In this document: positions 10,275-21,037 of the stretch, one piece after another | How the letters are laid out: each line of letters starts with the position of its first letter | Numbering within the stretch: the first letter of the stretch is position 1 | Assembly: GCF_002902305.1 (NCBI RefSeq) | Contig: NZ_PPPX01000001.1 | Coordinates: 1-64,000, forward strand | Direction of reading: 5' to 3' | DNA: 64,000 nt | From: Staphylococcus argensis | GTDB lineage: Bacteria; Bacillota; Bacilli; Staphylococcales; Staphylococcaceae | Translations under genes and position numbers: made by a program | Notes under the pieces: model-generated | Databases searched by the model: none | Told to the model about the DNA's origin: nothing | The model's input: only the letters and a program-made list of their open reading frames with translations

Positions 10275-11645
10275 GTGGCGAAGAAGAAAGTAGTCTTTGA
10301 ATGTATGGCATGTGGTTACCAATCAGCTAAATGGATGGGTAAATGTCCAAGTTGCGGTGCTTGGAACCAAATGGAAGAGGTCGTTGAACGTAAAGAAGCG
10401 AGTCCGAAACATGGCGTGCGACGTCGCGAATCTCATTCCAAAGTACAGAAGTTAAATGAGGTTCATCATGAGACCACGCCTAGAATTAAAAGTAAATCTG
10501 AAGAGTTCAATCGTGTGCTCGGCGGCGGAATCGTAACAGGATCACTCGTGCTTATTGGCGGGGATCCAGGTATAGGTAAGTCGACGCTCTTACTTCAAAT
10601 TTGCGCTGCTTTATCGCAGTCTTACAGCGTACTTTATATTACAGGTGAGGAATCACTCAACCAAACGAAGATTCGTGCAGATCGTCTCGATGAAGATTCT
10701 AGCAACTTGAACGTCTTTGCAGAAACAGATTTAGAAATTATTCACGATACCGTAGTTAAATTGAAGCCTGATTTACTCGTAGTTGACTCTATTCAAACTG
10801 TCTTCCATCCGGACATCAGTTCAGCGCCAGGTTCCGTTTCGCAGGTACGCGAAAGTACGCAGAGCTTAATGAATATCGCGAAACAGAATAACATTGCTAC
10901 ATTCATTGTCGGTCACGTGACGAAAGAAGGCCAAATTGCAGGGCCACGTTTACTTGAACACATGGTGGATACAGTACTTTACTTTGAAGGTGACGAACAC
11001 CATGCTTATCGTATCTTACGTGCAGTGAAGAACCGTTTCGGCTCAACGAATGAAATGGGTATCTTCGAGATGAAGCAAAGTGGTCTGAAAGGGGTCAAGA
11101 ACCCTTCAGAAATGTTTCTCGAAGAGCGCTCAACCAACGTGCCAGGTTCGACAATCGTTTCTACAATGGAAGGTACGAGACCATTATTAATCGAAGTACA
11201 AGCACTCGTGACGCCAACGACTTTTAACAACCCAAGACGTATGGCGACGGGCATCGATCACAACCGCTTGAGTCTGCTCATGGCTGTGCTTGAGAAGAAA
11301 GAGAACTATCTCCTGCAACAACAAGATGCTTATATTAAAGTGGCAGGCGGGGTTAGACTGACAGAACCCGCCGTCGATTTAGGCGTGATTATTTCCACAG
11401 CTTCAAGCTTTAAAGACCAGGCTGTAGACGGATTAGACTGTTTCGTTGGAGAGGTCGGTTTGACCGGCGAAGTTAGACGTGTATCACGTATCGAGCAACG
11501 TGTGCAGGAAGCGGCTAAACTTGGTTTCAAACGTATTATTATACCAGAATCTAATATCGGAGGATGGACTTTCCCAGAATCGATTCAAGTCATCGGTGTG
11601 AAGAACGTCCATGAGGCCTTGAGCTTTGCTTTAGGCAGAGGTTAG
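10275..11645 (+). CDS. radA: DNA repair protein RadA (Sms)
   Basis: 456-residue RecA-like ATPase that promotes branch migration in recombinational repair. It has an N-terminal zinc finger (CMACG...CPSCG), Walker [11 protein letters not shown] near residue 95, the RadA-specific KNRFG motif, and a C-terminal Lon-like domain (GLTGEVRRV). I chose GTG 10275 with GGAGGTG eight bases upstream; the upstream in-frame extension to 10170 overlaps the promoter and lacks family similarity. It sits between clpC and yacL. Confidence 0.96.
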   Translation: MAKKKVVFECMACGYQSAKWMGKCPSCGAWNQMEEVVERKEASPKHGVRRRESHSKVQKLNEVHHETTPRIKSKSEEFNRVLGGGIVTGSLVLIGGDPGIGKSTLLLQICAALSQSYSVLYITGEESLNQTKIRADRLDEDSSNLNVFAETDLEIIHDTVVKLKPDLLVVDSIQTVFHPDISSAPGSVSQVRESTQSLMNIAKQNNIATFIVGHVTKEGQIAGPRLLEHMVDTVLYFEGDEHHAYRILRAVKNRFGSTNEMGIFEMKQSGLKGVKNPSEMFLEERSTNVPGSTIVSTMEGTRPLLIEVQALVTPTTFNNPRRMATGIDHNRLSLLMAVLEKKENYLLQQQDAYIKVAGGVRLTEPAVDLGVIISTASSFKDQAVDGLDCFVGEVGLTGEVRRVSRIEQRVQEAAKLGFKRIIIPESNIGGWTFPESIQVIGVKNVHEALSFALGRG

Positions 11646-11774
11646 ACTTGAGAACCAAATGAGCATAATAGAGTTGTGATGATTATATAAGTTGTTATAT
11701 ATTTAAAGAGATTCAGTTACTGAAATGATTGAGATAGAAATGGTTACCTATGAGTTTAGAAGGGAGAAGTTACG

Positions 11775-12833
11775 TTGAATGCTATCCGATTTGTCGTCAT
11801 CTTATGCTATATCGTGCTAGGCGCAAGTGTCGGCGTCTATTTGTTACCGACAATTATCGCTGACTTAGGCCTAGGTCACATCAGCATACTACTCAACAAG
11901 TATATCGATGGTTTGCTCGGCATTCTATTATTCTTTGTCATCTTTGGCTGGTTTATCCGAGCAGTGTCGCGTGCGTTGAAACGTTGTGAACACATGATTA
12001 TGCGTCATAACGCGATTGAAATTATCTTTGCAGCTGTAGGCTTAATCATCGGCTTGCTCATCTCGGTAATGGTTTCTTTCATCTTTGAAATTATAGGTAA
12101 CTCTGTGCTCAATCACTTCGTTCCCGTCATCATCACCATCTTGCTCAGTTATTTAGGCTTTCAGTTTGGTTTGCGTAAAAGGGACGAAATGCTCGTCTTT
12201 CTACCAGAAAGCATGGCACGTTCCGTATCAATGAATGCGCGCCACGCGGTGCCAAAGATTATCGATACGAGTGCGATTATTGATGGTCGTATCTTAGATA
12301 TTATTAAGTGTGGTTTTATCGATGGCGAAATTCTCGTTCCTCAAGGTGTAGTGAACGAGTTACAAATCATTGCAGATGCGAATGACAGTGTGAAACGGGA
12401 GAAAGGTAAGCGAGGACTGGATATACTTAATGCGTTATACGATACGGACTATCCAACTCAAATTATCCATCCGACACGTTCGCATAGTGAAATAGATATG
12501 ATGCTTATTAAATTAGCGAAGCATTATCATGCACAGGTCATCACGACTGATTTTAACCTTAACAAAGTGTGTCATGTCCACGATGTGCAGGTCTTAAACG
12601 TTAATGATCTATCTGAGGCCATCAAGCCGACCGTGCATCAAGGTGATCGTTTCAACCTTCTATTGACTAAAATGGGTAAAGAAGCGGGCCAAGCAGTAGG
12701 TTATCTTGAAGATGGCACGATGGTGGTCGTGGATCATGCGAAGAAATATGTGGGTTCACATGTAGATTTAGAAGTCATCAGTTTACTGCAGACATCATCT
12801 GGACGAATTATCTTTGCGAAAATGATTAACTAA
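11775..12833 (+). CDS. yacL: PIN/TRAM domain membrane protein, YacL family
   Basis: 352 residues starting with TTG 11775 behind an AGGGAGAAG site. Four N-terminal hydrophobic segments (about 1-140) anchor it in the membrane. Then comes a PIN nuclease-like domain starting at IDTSAIIDGRI with acidic residues, including VITTDFNLNKV, and a C-terminal TRAM segment predicted to bind RNA. Function is not established; RNA cleavage is the family expectation. It lies between radA and gltX as in other Bacilli. Confidence 0.9.
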   Translation: MNAIRFVVILCYIVLGASVGVYLLPTIIADLGLGHISILLNKYIDGLLGILLFFVIFGWFIRAVSRALKRCEHMIMRHNAIEIIFAAVGLIIGLLISVMVSFIFEIIGNSVLNHFVPVIITILLSYLGFQFGLRKRDEMLVFLPESMARSVSMNARHAVPKIIDTSAIIDGRILDIIKCGFIDGEILVPQGVVNELQIIADANDSVKREKGKRGLDILNALYDTDYPTQIIHPTRSHSEIDMMLIKLAKHYHAQVITTDFNLNKVCHVHDVQVLNVNDLSEAIKPTVHQGDRFNLLLTKMGKEAGQAVGYLEDGTMVVVDHAKKYVGSHVDLEVISLLQTSSGRIIFAKMIN

Positions 12834-13419
12834 ATAATAGTGTTGAAGAGGTTTCGTGTGGACGTTGTTTCACATGAAACCTTAACTATTTGCGTATGGC
12901 ACAAGTTGGCGAACGCGTGAAATTACGTGTGTGAGCGAGGAGCAACAAGTTGCAGATGTTGATGCGTTGCGTTAGAGATTTGAAAAGAAATATCTGAGCC
13001 TAGGGGTTATCATTACAGCATATTAAGTGCTACAATAATTATCGAATGTCTACTTTGTCTACAAAATAGACGCATGCTTTCTTAAACGAATAATCAACGA
13101 CAATGAAATATGGAAATAGAAATTGTGAATCTTAGTTAGAAAGCATTTAAATCTGGGATGAATTTAAAATGTATTTATTTTTTCAATGTTATGCCTCTCG
13201 CTTGCTTATGGGACCACACTCAACTAATTCCTCTCGCTCTACGAGCTCTAGGAATGGATTTTCGTTGTGGTCTAGTTCCATCAAGCGTCTCGAGCCCACA
13301 TTGAAAATTCACTAATTATTTATTTTAATAATGATATTCTATGACACAATACGCTATTTTCTATGTATATCCCGGATTCAATTGAGTGTTATTAAAAATC
13401 TTTTACAGGAGTGAATGGA
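12834..13419. other. 586-bp gap before gltX
   Basis: I see no convincing gene. Contents: a hairpin after yacL (GGTTTC...GAAACC, about 12849-12883, without a T run), then AT-rich sequence, then the 128-nt structured repeat at 13180-13307. No glutamate T-box consensus was recognised in front of gltX. The gltX ribosome site is AGGAG at 13407-13411. Confidence 0.6.
13180..13307. repeat. Structured dispersed repeat, copy A (128 nt)
   Basis: Bounded by perfect 10-bp inverted ends TTTTCAATGT/ACATTGAAAA. It holds an inner stem GACCACA/TGTGGTC and a conserved hairpin ATTCCT...CGCTC/GAGC...AGGAAT (13227-13255), followed by GGATTTTCGTTG and TCAAGCGT. A related element lies at 54952-55182; paired bases change together between the two. 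Confidence 0.7.
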
Positions 13420-14874
13420 ATGAGTAATCGCGTAAGAGTAAGATACGCACCAAGTCCAACAGGTTACTTGCATATCGGTAATGCGAGAACTGCATTATTC
13501 AACTATTTGTTTGCCCGCCACTATGATGGTGATTTCGTGATTCGTATTGAAGATACGGACAGCAAACGTAATTTAGAAGATGGTGAATCATCTCAATTCG
13601 ACAATTTAAAATGGTTAGGCATCGATTGGGACGAATCTGTAGATAAAGACAAAGGTTACGGGCCTTATCGCCAATCTGAACGTGCTGAAATCTACAATCC
13701 GCTTATCCAACAATTGTTAGATGAAGATAAAGCGTACAAATGTTACATGACTGAAGAAGAGTTAGAAGAAGAACGTCAAGCGCAAATCGCACGTGGCGAA
13801 ATGCCTCGTTACGGTGGCCAACATGCGCATTTAACTGAAGAACAAAGACAACAGTTTGAAGCGGAAGGACGTCAACCTTCTATCCGTTTCCGTGTGCCGA
13901 AAGACCGTACTTTCAAATTCACAGATATGGTTAAAGGCGACATCGAATTTGATTCTAATAACATTGGTGACTGGGTGATCGTGAAGAAAGATGGCGTGCC
14001 AACGTACAACTTTGCGGTAGCAATTGACGATCACTACATGGAAATTTCAGATGTTATTCGCGGTGACGACCACATTTCTAACACACCTAAACAATTAATG
14101 ATTTACGATACTTTCGGTTGGGAACCACCACGTTTCGGTCACATGTCCCTCATCGTTAACGAAGAACGCAAGAAATTGAGTAAACGTGATGGCCAAATCT
14201 TGCAATTTATCGAACAATATCGTGATTTAGGTTACTTACCTGAAGCATTATTCAACTTCATCACATTATTAGGTTGGTCTCCTGAAGGCGAGGAAGAGAT
14301 TTTCTCTAAAGATGAGTTTATTAAAATCTTTGATGAAAAACGCTTATCTAAATCACCTGCATTCTTCGATAAACAGAAATTAGCTTGGGTAAACAACCAA
14401 TACATGAAACAGAAAGACACTGAAACAGTCTTTGAATTGGCTTTACCTCACCTTATCAAAGCGAACTTACTTCCTGAACAACCTTCAGAAGAAGATCTTG
14501 ATTGGGGTCGCAAACTCGTAGCGCTTTACCAAAAAGAAATGAGTTACGCAGGCGAAATCGTACCATTGTCTGAAATGTTCTTCCGTGACGAGCAAGAGTT
14601 AGGCGAAGAAGAACAAGAAGTAGTCAATGGTGAACAAGTTCCTGAATTGATGAGTCATTTATATGGTAAATTAGAAGAACTTGAACCGTTTGAAGCGGCT
14701 GACATTAAGAAATCCATCAAAGCTGTTCAGAAAAAGACAGGTATCAAAGGTAAACAACTCTTTATGCCAATTCGTGTTGCGGTAACAGGTCAAATGCATG
14801 GACCAGAGTTACCAAATACGATGGAAGTATTGGGCAAAGATAAAGTGTTGAATCGCTTAAAAGCTTATTTATAA
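13420..14874 (+). CDS. gltX: Glutamate-tRNA ligase
   Basis: 484-residue class I synthetase that charges tRNA-Glu and, in Bacilli, also misacylates tRNA-Gln for later amidation. HIGH-type motif [10 protein letters not shown] is near residue 10 and the KMSKS-type motif is KLSKRDG. I chose ATG 13420 ([12 protein letters not shown]) because AGGAG at 13407 is well spaced; the GTG at 13411 overlaps that site. It is followed by the cysES T-box leader. Confidence 0.98.
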   Translation: MSNRVRVRYAPSPTGYLHIGNARTALFNYLFARHYDGDFVIRIEDTDSKRNLEDGESSQFDNLKWLGIDWDESVDKDKGYGPYRQSERAEIYNPLIQQLLDEDKAYKCYMTEEELEEERQAQIARGEMPRYGGQHAHLTEEQRQQFEAEGRQPSIRFRVPKDRTFKFTDMVKGDIEFDSNNIGDWVIVKKDGVPTYNFAVAIDDHYMEISDVIRGDDHISNTPKQLMIYDTFGWEPPRFGHMSLIVNEERKKLSKRDGQILQFIEQYRDLGYLPEALFNFITLLGWSPEGEEEIFSKDEFIKIFDEKRLSKSPAFFDKQKLAWVNNQYMKQKDTETVFELALPHLIKANLLPEQPSEEDLDWGRKLVALYQKEMSYAGEIVPLSEMFFRDEQELGEEEQEVVNGEQVPELMSHLYGKLEELEPFEAADIKKSIKAVQKKTGIKGKQLFMPIRVAVTGQMHGPELPNTMEVLGKDKVLNRLKAYL

Positions 14875-15077
14875 GACGTGATGCGACGACAGTAAGGTTT
14901 AACTTTTAGCGAGTTAAAAAAGCTTTAAGAAGACAGATTATTCTTCTTGAAATTAAGGGCTAAATTACCTATGATTGTACTAAAGCTAGCAAATGTTTAA
15001 ATAGATAAGACGATGTAAGAAAGCGCATCGAATTTGCTAGATGACTTAAACAAGATATCAGCATCATTGAGCGTTTA

Positions 15078-15375
15078 ACGTGCAGAGGCCAAGTACGCAA
15101 GTTAAGCAATATCAACCGAGTGTCCAGAGAGTATGCGGTTGCTGTGAGCATATCACTCGAACTTGACGGAATGCACCTCTGTGAATGAAACTAAATACCA
15201 TTGAAGAGAGAAATTGTGAGTGAGCCTGGGACATTAACAGTAATTGGCGTTTGAGATAGACGAAAGTCACACTTGAAATGACTTCTAGTTATGTCCAGAC
15301 TCGGAGTAGCTCACATTTAAAAAGAGTGGAACCGTGCATAGCACCTCTAACATGTTTGTTAGGGGTGCTTTTCTT
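15078..15375 (+). promoter_or_regulatory. Cysteine T-box riboswitch of cysES
   Basis: Stem I is closed by CAGAGG (15083-15088) and CCTCTG (15176-15181). The specifier TGC (Cys) is at 15172-15174. The T-box AGAGTGGAACCGTGC is at 15324-15337, where TGGA pairs with the UCCA end of tRNA-Cys. A terminator GCACCTCTAACA/TTGTTAGGGGTGC (15341-15370) follows. Uncharged tRNA-Cys would favour antitermination. The upstream part of the gap (14875-15077) shows no gene. Confidence 0.93.
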
Positions 15376-15394
15376 ACAAGGGGAGGAATTTGAC

Positions 15395-16045
15395 GTGTTT
15401 AAAGTTATAAAGAGAATGAGAGACGACGTGAAAATGGTTTTCGAACAAGACCCGGCTGCACGAACAACTTTTGAAGTAGTGATGTCTTATCCGGGGCTTC
15501 ATGCAGTATGGAGTCATTTGGTTGCGCATTGGTTTTACAAAAAAGAGAAGTATGTTACAGCGCGCTTAATTTCACAGATTTCACGTTTCTTTACAGGGAT
15601 TGAAATCCACCCAGGCGCTCAAATCGGTCGACGCTTGTTTATCGACCATGGTATGGGTGTGATTATTGGTGAAACTTGCCGCATCGGTGACAACGTGACA
15701 ATTTATCAAGGTGTCACGCTCGGTGGTACTGGTAAAGAGAAGGGGAAACGTCACCCTGACATCGGTGACAACGTGCTTATTGCTGCAGGGGCTAAGGTAT
15801 TAGGTAATATTAAAGTCGATTCCAATGTGAATATTGGTGCGAATTCTGTCGTACTTCGTCCCGTACCAAGTTACTCTACAGTAGTAGGTATTCCGGGTCA
15901 TGTAGTCAAACAAGATGGCCGTCGTATCGGTAAGACATTTGATCATCGCAACTTGCCTGACCCTATCTATGAACAACTTAAGCAGTTAGAAAAGCAACTC
16001 GAGAAAACTAAAAATGGAGAGATACAAGATGATTACATTATATAA
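15395..16045 (+). CDS. cysE: Serine O-acetyltransferase
   Basis: 216-residue enzyme that makes O-acetylserine from serine and acetyl-CoA, the first step of cysteine synthesis. The C-terminal half is a left-handed parallel beta helix with hexapeptide repeats ([29 protein letters not shown]). The longer frame back to 15278 runs through the T-box terminator, so I chose GTG 15395 behind GGGGAGG. It overlaps cysS by 17 bases, pairing cysteine supply with cysteine charging. Confidence 0.97.
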   Translation: MFKVIKRMRDDVKMVFEQDPAARTTFEVVMSYPGLHAVWSHLVAHWFYKKEKYVTARLISQISRFFTGIEIHPGAQIGRRLFIDHGMGVIIGETCRIGDNVTIYQGVTLGGTGKEKGKRHPDIGDNVLIAAGAKVLGNIKVDSNVNIGANSVVLRPVPSYSTVVGIPGHVVKQDGRRIGKTFDHRNLPDPIYEQLKQLEKQLEKTKNGEIQDDYII

Positions 16046-17432
16046 TACGCTGACACGCCAGAAAGAGACATTCAAACCGATTGAACCAGGGAAAGTGAAG
16101 ATGTACGTGTGTGGTCCGACCGTTTATAACTATATTCATATCGGAAATGCACGTCCGGCAATTAACTATGACGTGGTTCGCCGTTATTTTGAATATCGTG
16201 GCTACGAAGTGGAGTATGTTTCAAACTTTACAGACGTAGACGATAAATTGATCAAACGTTCACATGAACTCAACGAACCTGTTCCGGTGATTGCGGATCG
16301 TTTCATCGATGCCTTTTATGAAGATATCGGGGCTTTAAATGTTAAAAAAGCAACTTCTAACCCACGTGTCATGAATCACATGGACGATATCATTGAATTT
16401 ATCCAACAACTCGTCGATGAAGGTTATGCTTACGAAAGCGACGGAGATGTGTATTTTAGAACACGTAAATTTAAAGATTACGGTAAGTTAAGCCATCAAT
16501 CTATCGATGACTTGAAAGTCGGTGCGCGTATTGAGTCGGGTGAAGCGAAAGAAGATGCCTTAGACTTCACTTTATGGAAAGAAGCGAAACCAGGCGAAAT
16601 CAGCTGGGATAGTCCGTTCGGCAAAGGTCGTCCAGGCTGGCATATTGAGTGCTCTGTAATGGCTTATCATGAGCTAGGCGCAACGATAGATATTCACGCA
16701 GGGGGCACAGATTTACAATTCCCTCATCATGAGAACGAAATCGCTCAATCTGAAGCGCATAACCATGCGCCATTCGCTAATTATTGGATGCATAATGGTT
16801 TCATCAATATCAACAACGAGAAGATGAGTAAGTCTTTAGGCAACTTCGTACTCGTACATGACATCATCAAAGAGATTGATCCAGATGTGCTCCGTTTCTT
16901 CATGATTAGCGTGCATTATCGCAGCCCTATTAACTATGACTTAGATCTTGTAGATGCGGCACGTAAAGGCTTAGAGCGTATTCGTAACAGTTATCAAGCA
17001 CTTGAAGAGCGTGCAGAATTGACGACGAACGTGGAAGATCAAGAACATTACTTAACTGAAATCGATGCAATTTTAAACAATTTCGAAACGGTAATGGACG
17101 ACGACTTTAACACTGCCAACGCAATTACAGCTTGGTATGACTTGGCGAAATTAGCGAATAAATATCTACTTGAACAAACGACGTCTACACGTGTGATTGC
17201 ACGTCTCATGGAGGTTAACGAAATATTTAGTGATGTGTTAGGCGTACCGTTAAAAGGCAAAGAGTCAGAGGCACTGCTTGATGCAGATATCGAAGCGTTG
17301 ATTGAAGAACGTGAAGAAGCACGTAAGGCTAAAAACTTTGCGCGCGCAGACGAGATTCGCGATGAATTGAAAGCACAGAATATTATTCTTGAAGACACAC
17401 CTCAAGGCGTACGTTACAAACGAGGTAAATAA
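16029..17432 (+). CDS. cysS: Cysteine-tRNA ligase
   Basis: 467-residue class I synthetase charging tRNA-Cys. HIGH motif is [14 protein letters not shown] motif is EKMSKSLGN, and zinc ligands are expected at the Cys of CGPTVYNY, the Cys in WHIECS and the HHENE segment. I chose ATG 16029 ([12 protein letters not shown]), inside the cysE end, over ATG 16014. The stop codon overlaps the start of mrnC. Confidence 0.98.
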   Translation: MITLYNTLTRQKETFKPIEPGKVKMYVCGPTVYNYIHIGNARPAINYDVVRRYFEYRGYEVEYVSNFTDVDDKLIKRSHELNEPVPVIADRFIDAFYEDIGALNVKKATSNPRVMNHMDDIIEFIQQLVDEGYAYESDGDVYFRTRKFKDYGKLSHQSIDDLKVGARIESGEAKEDALDFTLWKEAKPGEISWDSPFGKGRPGWHIECSVMAYHELGATIDIHAGGTDLQFPHHENEIAQSEAHNHAPFANYWMHNGFININNEKMSKSLGNFVLVHDIIKEIDPDVLRFFMISVHYRSPINYDLDLVDAARKGLERIRNSYQALEERAELTTNVEDQEHYLTEIDAILNNFETVMDDDFNTANAITAWYDLAKLANKYLLEQTTSTRVIARLMEVNEIFSDVLGVPLKGKESEALLDADIEALIEEREEARKAKNFARADEIRDELKAQNIILEDTPQGVRYKRGK

Positions 17433-17821
17433 TGAAGACTAAGCTACTCAATCCACTAACACTTGCGTATCTCGGTGATGCCGTACTCGATCAGCATGTG
17501 CGTACGTATATCGTACTGAAATTACAAAGTAAGCCACATCGTTTACACCAAGTAGCGAAGCGCTATGTTTCAGCTAAGAGCCAAGCGCAAACGTTAGATT
17601 ATTTAATGGAAGAAGATTATCTTACTGAAGAAGAGCAAGATATTATGCGTAGAGGCCGCAATGCTAAAAGTCATACGAAAGCTAAGAATACAGATATTCA
17701 AACCTACCGTAAGAGTTCCGGGTTGGAAGCAGTACTCGGCTACCTCTATTTAGAGAAAGAAGAAGTACGACTCTCATCATTGCTTGACCACATTATAGAC
17801 ATCGTTAATGAAAGGAAGTGA
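17432..17821 (+). CDS. mrnC: Mini-ribonuclease III
   Basis: 129-residue RNase III-like protein without a double-stranded RNA-binding domain; it matures 23S rRNA ends in Bacilli. The RNase III signature is [14 protein letters not shown] with acidic residues for metal binding. It overlaps cysS by one base (TAATG) and the next gene starts just beyond its stop, so the cysES-mrnC-rlmB-rae1 genes look like one transcription unit. Confidence 0.95.
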   Translation: MKTKLLNPLTLAYLGDAVLDQHVRTYIVLKLQSKPHRLHQVAKRYVSAKSQAQTLDYLMEEDYLTEEEQDIMRRGRNAKSHTKAKNTDIQTYRKSSGLEAVLGYLYLEKEEVRLSSLLDHIIDIVNERK

Positions 17822-17825
17822 CGAG

Positions 17826-18575
17826 GTGGAAGAGATAGTCATTGTAGGTCGTCATGCCGTTAAAGAAGCAATCACTTCAGGCCATGCGATAAATAAAATA
17901 TTGGTACAAGATAGTGCAAAGAAACAACAATTAAATGACATTTTAAAAAAAGCAAAATCTCATAAATTAGTAGTACAGCAAGTTCCTAAATCTAAATTAG
18001 ACCAACTTGCCGATGCACCTCATCAAGGCGTCGCTGCAATTATGGTACCGTACGAGTATACAGCGCTTGATGATTTCTTAGCGCAACAAGACGCACGAGA
18101 CGATTTATCCACTGTGCTGATACTCGATGGCTTAGAGGATCCACATAACTTAGGATCCATATTGAGAACAGCAGATGCGAGTGGTGTCGATGGAATCATC
18201 ATCCCGAAACGACGCTCTGTCTCGTTGACTCAAACCGTAGCTAAAGCCTCAACAGGAGCCATTCAACACGTGCCCGTTATACGCGTGACAAACTTGGCCC
18301 AAACGATTGAGGTGTTGAAAGACCAAGGTTATTGGGTGGTTGGTACTGAAGCGGATAATGCTACAGATTACCGACAAATGGACGCCAACATGTCGCTTGC
18401 GATAGTGATTGGCAGTGAAGGACAAGGGATGAGTCGATTAGTGAAAGACAAGTGCGACTTCTATATCAAGATTCCGATGGTAGGTCACGTCAATAGCTTA
18501 AATGCGTCAGTAGCTGCAAGTTTAATGATGTATGAGGTCTACCGTAAACGTCACGATATCGGAGCGGACTCATGA
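17826..18575 (+). CDS. rlmB: 23S rRNA 2'-O-ribose methyltransferase RlmB (TrmH family)
   Basis: 249-residue SPOUT methyltransferase. The N-terminal substrate-binding domain starts [10 protein letters not shown]. The C-terminal knot carries motifs [26 protein letters not shown] and [15 protein letters not shown], which bind S-adenosylmethionine and catalyse transfer. GTG 17826 is preferred over ATG 17808 because AAAGGAAG (17811) then becomes the ribosome site and the homologous start fits. It overlaps rae1 by four bases (ATGA). Confidence 0.94.
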   Translation: MEEIVIVGRHAVKEAITSGHAINKILVQDSAKKQQLNDILKKAKSHKLVVQQVPKSKLDQLADAPHQGVAAIMVPYEYTALDDFLAQQDARDDLSTVLILDGLEDPHNLGSILRTADASGVDGIIIPKRRSVSLTQTVAKASTGAIQHVPVIRVTNLAQTIEVLKDQGYWVVGTEADNATDYRQMDANMSLAIVIGSEGQGMSRLVKDKCDFYIKIPMVGHVNSLNASVAASLMMYEVYRKRHDIGADS

Positions 18576-19099
18576 AAGATCGCTACCTCATTATCGACGG
18601 CTACAACATGATTGGTTATTCGAAAGAGTTGAGTCGCTTAGCAAAGGAGAATCTTGAAGAAGCGCGAGAACAATTGTTGATTGCCATTGCGAATTACAAT
18701 GCAGTCGTCGCGGATGAGATTGTCTGTGTGTTCGATGCTTACGAGCAAGCAGGTGTGGAGAATGAGCACATCTATCATGGCGTGAAGACCGTGTTTACTA
18801 AAGAGAAAGAAACGGCTGATAGCTTCATTGAACGTTACGTGTATGACTTGTACGATAAACATACGCGCCATATTACAGTAGTAACGAGCGATATGAGTGA
18901 GCAACATGCGATATTCGGTGCAGGTGCTTACCGTATATCCTCGAGAGAGATGTGGCGCAATCTGAAAGAGAACGAGATAGAGGTGTCTAAATCGCTCAAA
19001 GGCTATAGTGAAGAGAAGCCACGTACGCGTATTCACCTCTCAAATGAAATTCTTGAAGAATTTGAGAAAATCAGACGTGGACACCATGGAAATGACTGA
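18572..19099 (+). CDS. rae1: NYN/PIN ribosome-dependent endoribonuclease Rae1 (YacP)
   Basis: 175 residues with the NYN domain opening [11 protein letters not shown] and later acidic residues VVTSDMSEQ. Rae1 in Bacillus cleaves mRNA in the ribosomal A site. ATGA overlap with rlmB points to coupled translation. The function in this organism is inferred from family and conserved position before sigH. Confidence 0.92.
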   Translation: MKDRYLIIDGYNMIGYSKELSRLAKENLEEAREQLLIAIANYNAVVADEIVCVFDAYEQAGVENEHIYHGVKTVFTKEKETADSFIERYVYDLYDKHTRHITVVTSDMSEQHAIFGAGAYRISSREMWRNLKENEIEVSKSLKGYSEEKPRTRIHLSNEILEEFEKIRRGHHGND

Positions 19100-19168
19100 T
19101 TTTGTGGGATTGATTTTTTAAAAGGGAATCGGCTATCATAGCTTTACTTTAACGAAAGGAAAGAGGCT

Positions 19169-19756
19169 ATGACCGTAAGAAAGATTCCCCTTAAGACTTC
19201 CACAACTGCTACCCCACTAACATACAGAGAACGACAGCAATTTGAATTCTATTACCCGCGTCTTCACGAAATCGTCCATGCGCAACTTCGGTGTTATCGC
19301 ATGCCTCAAGCGGACAAAGAGGACTTGTACCAAGAAACGATGCTCAAGTTATTGAGGGTTATTACGCACTTTGAATTTAAAGATCGACAGCCCCTCGATC
19401 ACTATGTGAGAAAGGTAGTTAAGTCGGTAAAGAATGATTATCTACGCTACACTCTTAAATGCGAAATGAGACAAGAGAGTTTAATCAATGACCGACGTGC
19501 TGAATATCAAGAGGTGGCGACTCAAGATCCTGTCGTGACCTTTATGACTGCCAAATCAGAGCGAGAAATTCTTGCCCAACACATCGAAACCTTAAGTCGC
19601 ATCGAACGCGCTGTGATTTACTTCATAATTCAAGGCTTTGAGATTAAAGAAATAGCAAAGTTACTCAATAAAGATCATAAAGCAATTTACAATGCGATTC
19701 ATCGTGCTAAGGTGAAGTTGAGAGAGGCCCTTTTAACTACAGAAAGTGAAGTTTGA
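19169..19756 (+). CDS. sigH: Alternative sigma factor SigH
   Basis: 195-residue sigma-70 family protein with region 2 (YYPRLHEIV...DLYQETMLKLL) and region 4 HTH (LSRIERAVIYF...IAKLLNKDHKAIYNAIHRAK). In S. aureus SigH drives competence genes and is normally silent. The AAAGGAAAGAGG site precedes ATG 19169. Position between rae1 and rpmG-secE-nusG matches the genus. Confidence 0.93.
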   Translation: MTVRKIPLKTSTTATPLTYRERQQFEFYYPRLHEIVHAQLRCYRMPQADKEDLYQETMLKLLRVITHFEFKDRQPLDHYVRKVVKSVKNDYLRYTLKCEMRQESLINDRRAEYQEVATQDPVVTFMTAKSEREILAQHIETLSRIERAVIYFIIQGFEIKEIAKLLNKDHKAIYNAIHRAKVKLREALLTTESEV

Positions 19757-19884
19757 ATTTATGAGTATAGAGAAAGTTTCTGCCACTTAGGATAGATGTT
19801 TGAGGTTGGTAAAAGTAGTGATGTTAGTCTGTTATAATAGGGCGTAGGAAGTTGTATAAGCCTTCTCTACAAGATGGATGAAGT

Positions 19885-19914
19885 TTGACAATTTCAATAT
19901 TTCTTAGGTATAGT
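19885..19914 (+). promoter_or_regulatory. Candidate promoter of rpmG-secE-nusG
   Basis: TTGACA (19885-19890), 18-bp spacer, TATAGT (19909-19914), 32 bases before the rpmG start. Confidence 0.7.
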
Positions 19915-19946
19915 ATACTGGTATTATAATGAGCAAGGTGAGATTA

Positions 19947-20090
19947 TTGAATAAAGTTCCACTCAGTTGTGAAGTATGTGGTTCAAGAAACTACAATGTG
20001 CATAAGACGAGCGATCAAAAGACGCGTTTGCAGTTGAAGAAATTCTGTCCTCGATGTAATGCACATACGCTTCACAAAGAATCAAAGTGA
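19947..20090 (+). CDS. rpmG: 50S ribosomal protein L33
   Basis: 47-residue L33 starting with TTG 19947 behind AAGGTGAG. Zinc-binding cysteines are present in two pairs: CEVCG near the N-terminus and CPRCN near the C-terminus, so this is the zinc-containing form. Staphylococci carry more than one L33; this one sits in the conserved rpmG-secE-nusG position. Confidence 0.95.
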   Translation: MNKVPLSCEVCGSRNYNVHKTSDQKTRLQLKKFCPRCNAHTLHKESK

Positions 20091-20228
20091 TGTTAAAGCG
20101 TGTTGTATACGAAAGATAAAGAAACGATATAGAACATGAGTGATGGAGATTCTAAAGATGCGGAAGTAATCTCCGAGATGTGAGTCAATGTAACTACGCG
20201 ATAATATAGTGGATATGGAGGTTTCGTT

Positions 20229-20408
20229 ATGGCTAAAAAAGAGAATTTCTTCCAAGGCGTTAAGTCTGAAATGGAAAAAACGAGTTGGCCAACGAAAGAA
20301 GAATTGTTTAAGTACACTGTCATCGTTGTTTCAACAGTAGTATTCTTCTTAGTGTTCTTCTTTGTATTAGATATTGGAATTAAACAAGTAATAGAGTTAA
20401 TTAAATAG
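20229..20408 (+). CDS. secE: Preprotein translocase subunit SecE
   Basis: 59 residues with one C-terminal membrane helix (about 29-50) after the conserved amphipathic WPTKEEL segment. SecE clamps SecY in the translocon. Start ATG 20229 has GGAGG eight bases upstream. The gene ends 14 bases before nusG. Confidence 0.96.
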   Translation: MAKKENFFQGVKSEMEKTSWPTKEELFKYTVIVVSTVVFFLVFFFVLDIGIKQVIELIK

Positions 20409-20422
20409 TTAGGAGTGACGAC

Positions 20423-20971
20423 ATGTCTGAAGAAGTTGGCGCAAAGCGTTGGTATGCAGTACATACTTATTCTGGTTATGAGAATAAAGTAAAGAAAAAT
20501 TTAGAAAAACGTGTTGAATCGATGAATATGACAGAACAAATATTTAGAGTTGTCATACCTGAAGAAGAGGAGACACAAATCAAAGACGGTAAAGCGAAGA
20601 CACAAACGAAGAAGACATTCCCAGGTTATGTACTTGTTGAACTTATCATGACGGATCGCTCATGGTACGTTGTGAGAAATACACCTGGTGTAACTGGCTT
20701 CGTCGGTTCTGCTGGTGCAGGTTCTAAGCCTAATCCGTTATTACCAGAAGAAGCGCGTTTCATCTTGAAACAAATGGGCATGAACGAGAAGACGATCGAT
20801 GTCGAAGTTGAAGTCGGCGAACAAGTTCGCATCACTTCAGGTCCATTTGCGAACCAATTAGGTGAAGTTGAAGAGGTTGAAGCGGACAAGTTTAAACTGA
20901 CTGTGCTTGTAGACATGTTCGGAAGAGAGACGCCAGTTGAAGTCGAATTTGATCAAATTGAGAAGTTATAA
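20423..20971 (+). CDS. nusG: Transcription elongation/antitermination factor NusG
   Basis: 182 residues with the N-terminal NGN domain (WYAVHTYSGYENKVKKNL) that binds RNA polymerase and a C-terminal KOW domain (about 128-180, VRITSGPFANQLGEVEEV) that contacts ribosomal S10 or Rho. AGGAGTG precedes ATG 20423. Full length for the family. Confidence 0.98.
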   Translation: MSEEVGAKRWYAVHTYSGYENKVKKNLEKRVESMNMTEQIFRVVIPEEEETQIKDGKAKTQTKKTFPGYVLVELIMTDRSWYVVRNTPGVTGFVGSAGAGSKPNPLLPEEARFILKQMGMNEKTIDVEVEVGEQVRITSGPFANQLGEVEEVEADKFKLTVLVDMFGRETPVEVEFDQIEKL

Positions 20972-20985
20972 TATTTAAAGAGAAC

Positions 20986-21035
20986 ACATCAACACTAAAT
21001 GACTATTGATTTTTATTTAGTGTTGATGTTATAAT
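20986..21035 (+). promoter_or_regulatory. rplK promoter with embedded 15-bp palindrome
   Basis: Perfect inverted arms ACATCAACACTAAAT (20986-21000) and ATTTAGTGTTGATGT (21015-21029) lie after nusG. The right arm fills most of the spacer of a promoter TTGATT (21006-21011), 18 bp, TATAAT (21030-21035). The hairpin lacks a T run, so it may be a weak nusG terminator or an operator. Confidence 0.75.
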
Positions 21036-21037
21036 AC

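Noticed and set aside
15278-15394. N-terminal extension of cysE
   Set aside because: These codons run through the T-box and its terminator.
17048-17398. 116-codon minus-strand frame inside cysS
   Set aside because: Shadow of the cysS coding strand with serine- and arginine-rich translation; many similar antisense frames in rpoB, clpC, tuf and fusA were rejected for the same reason.
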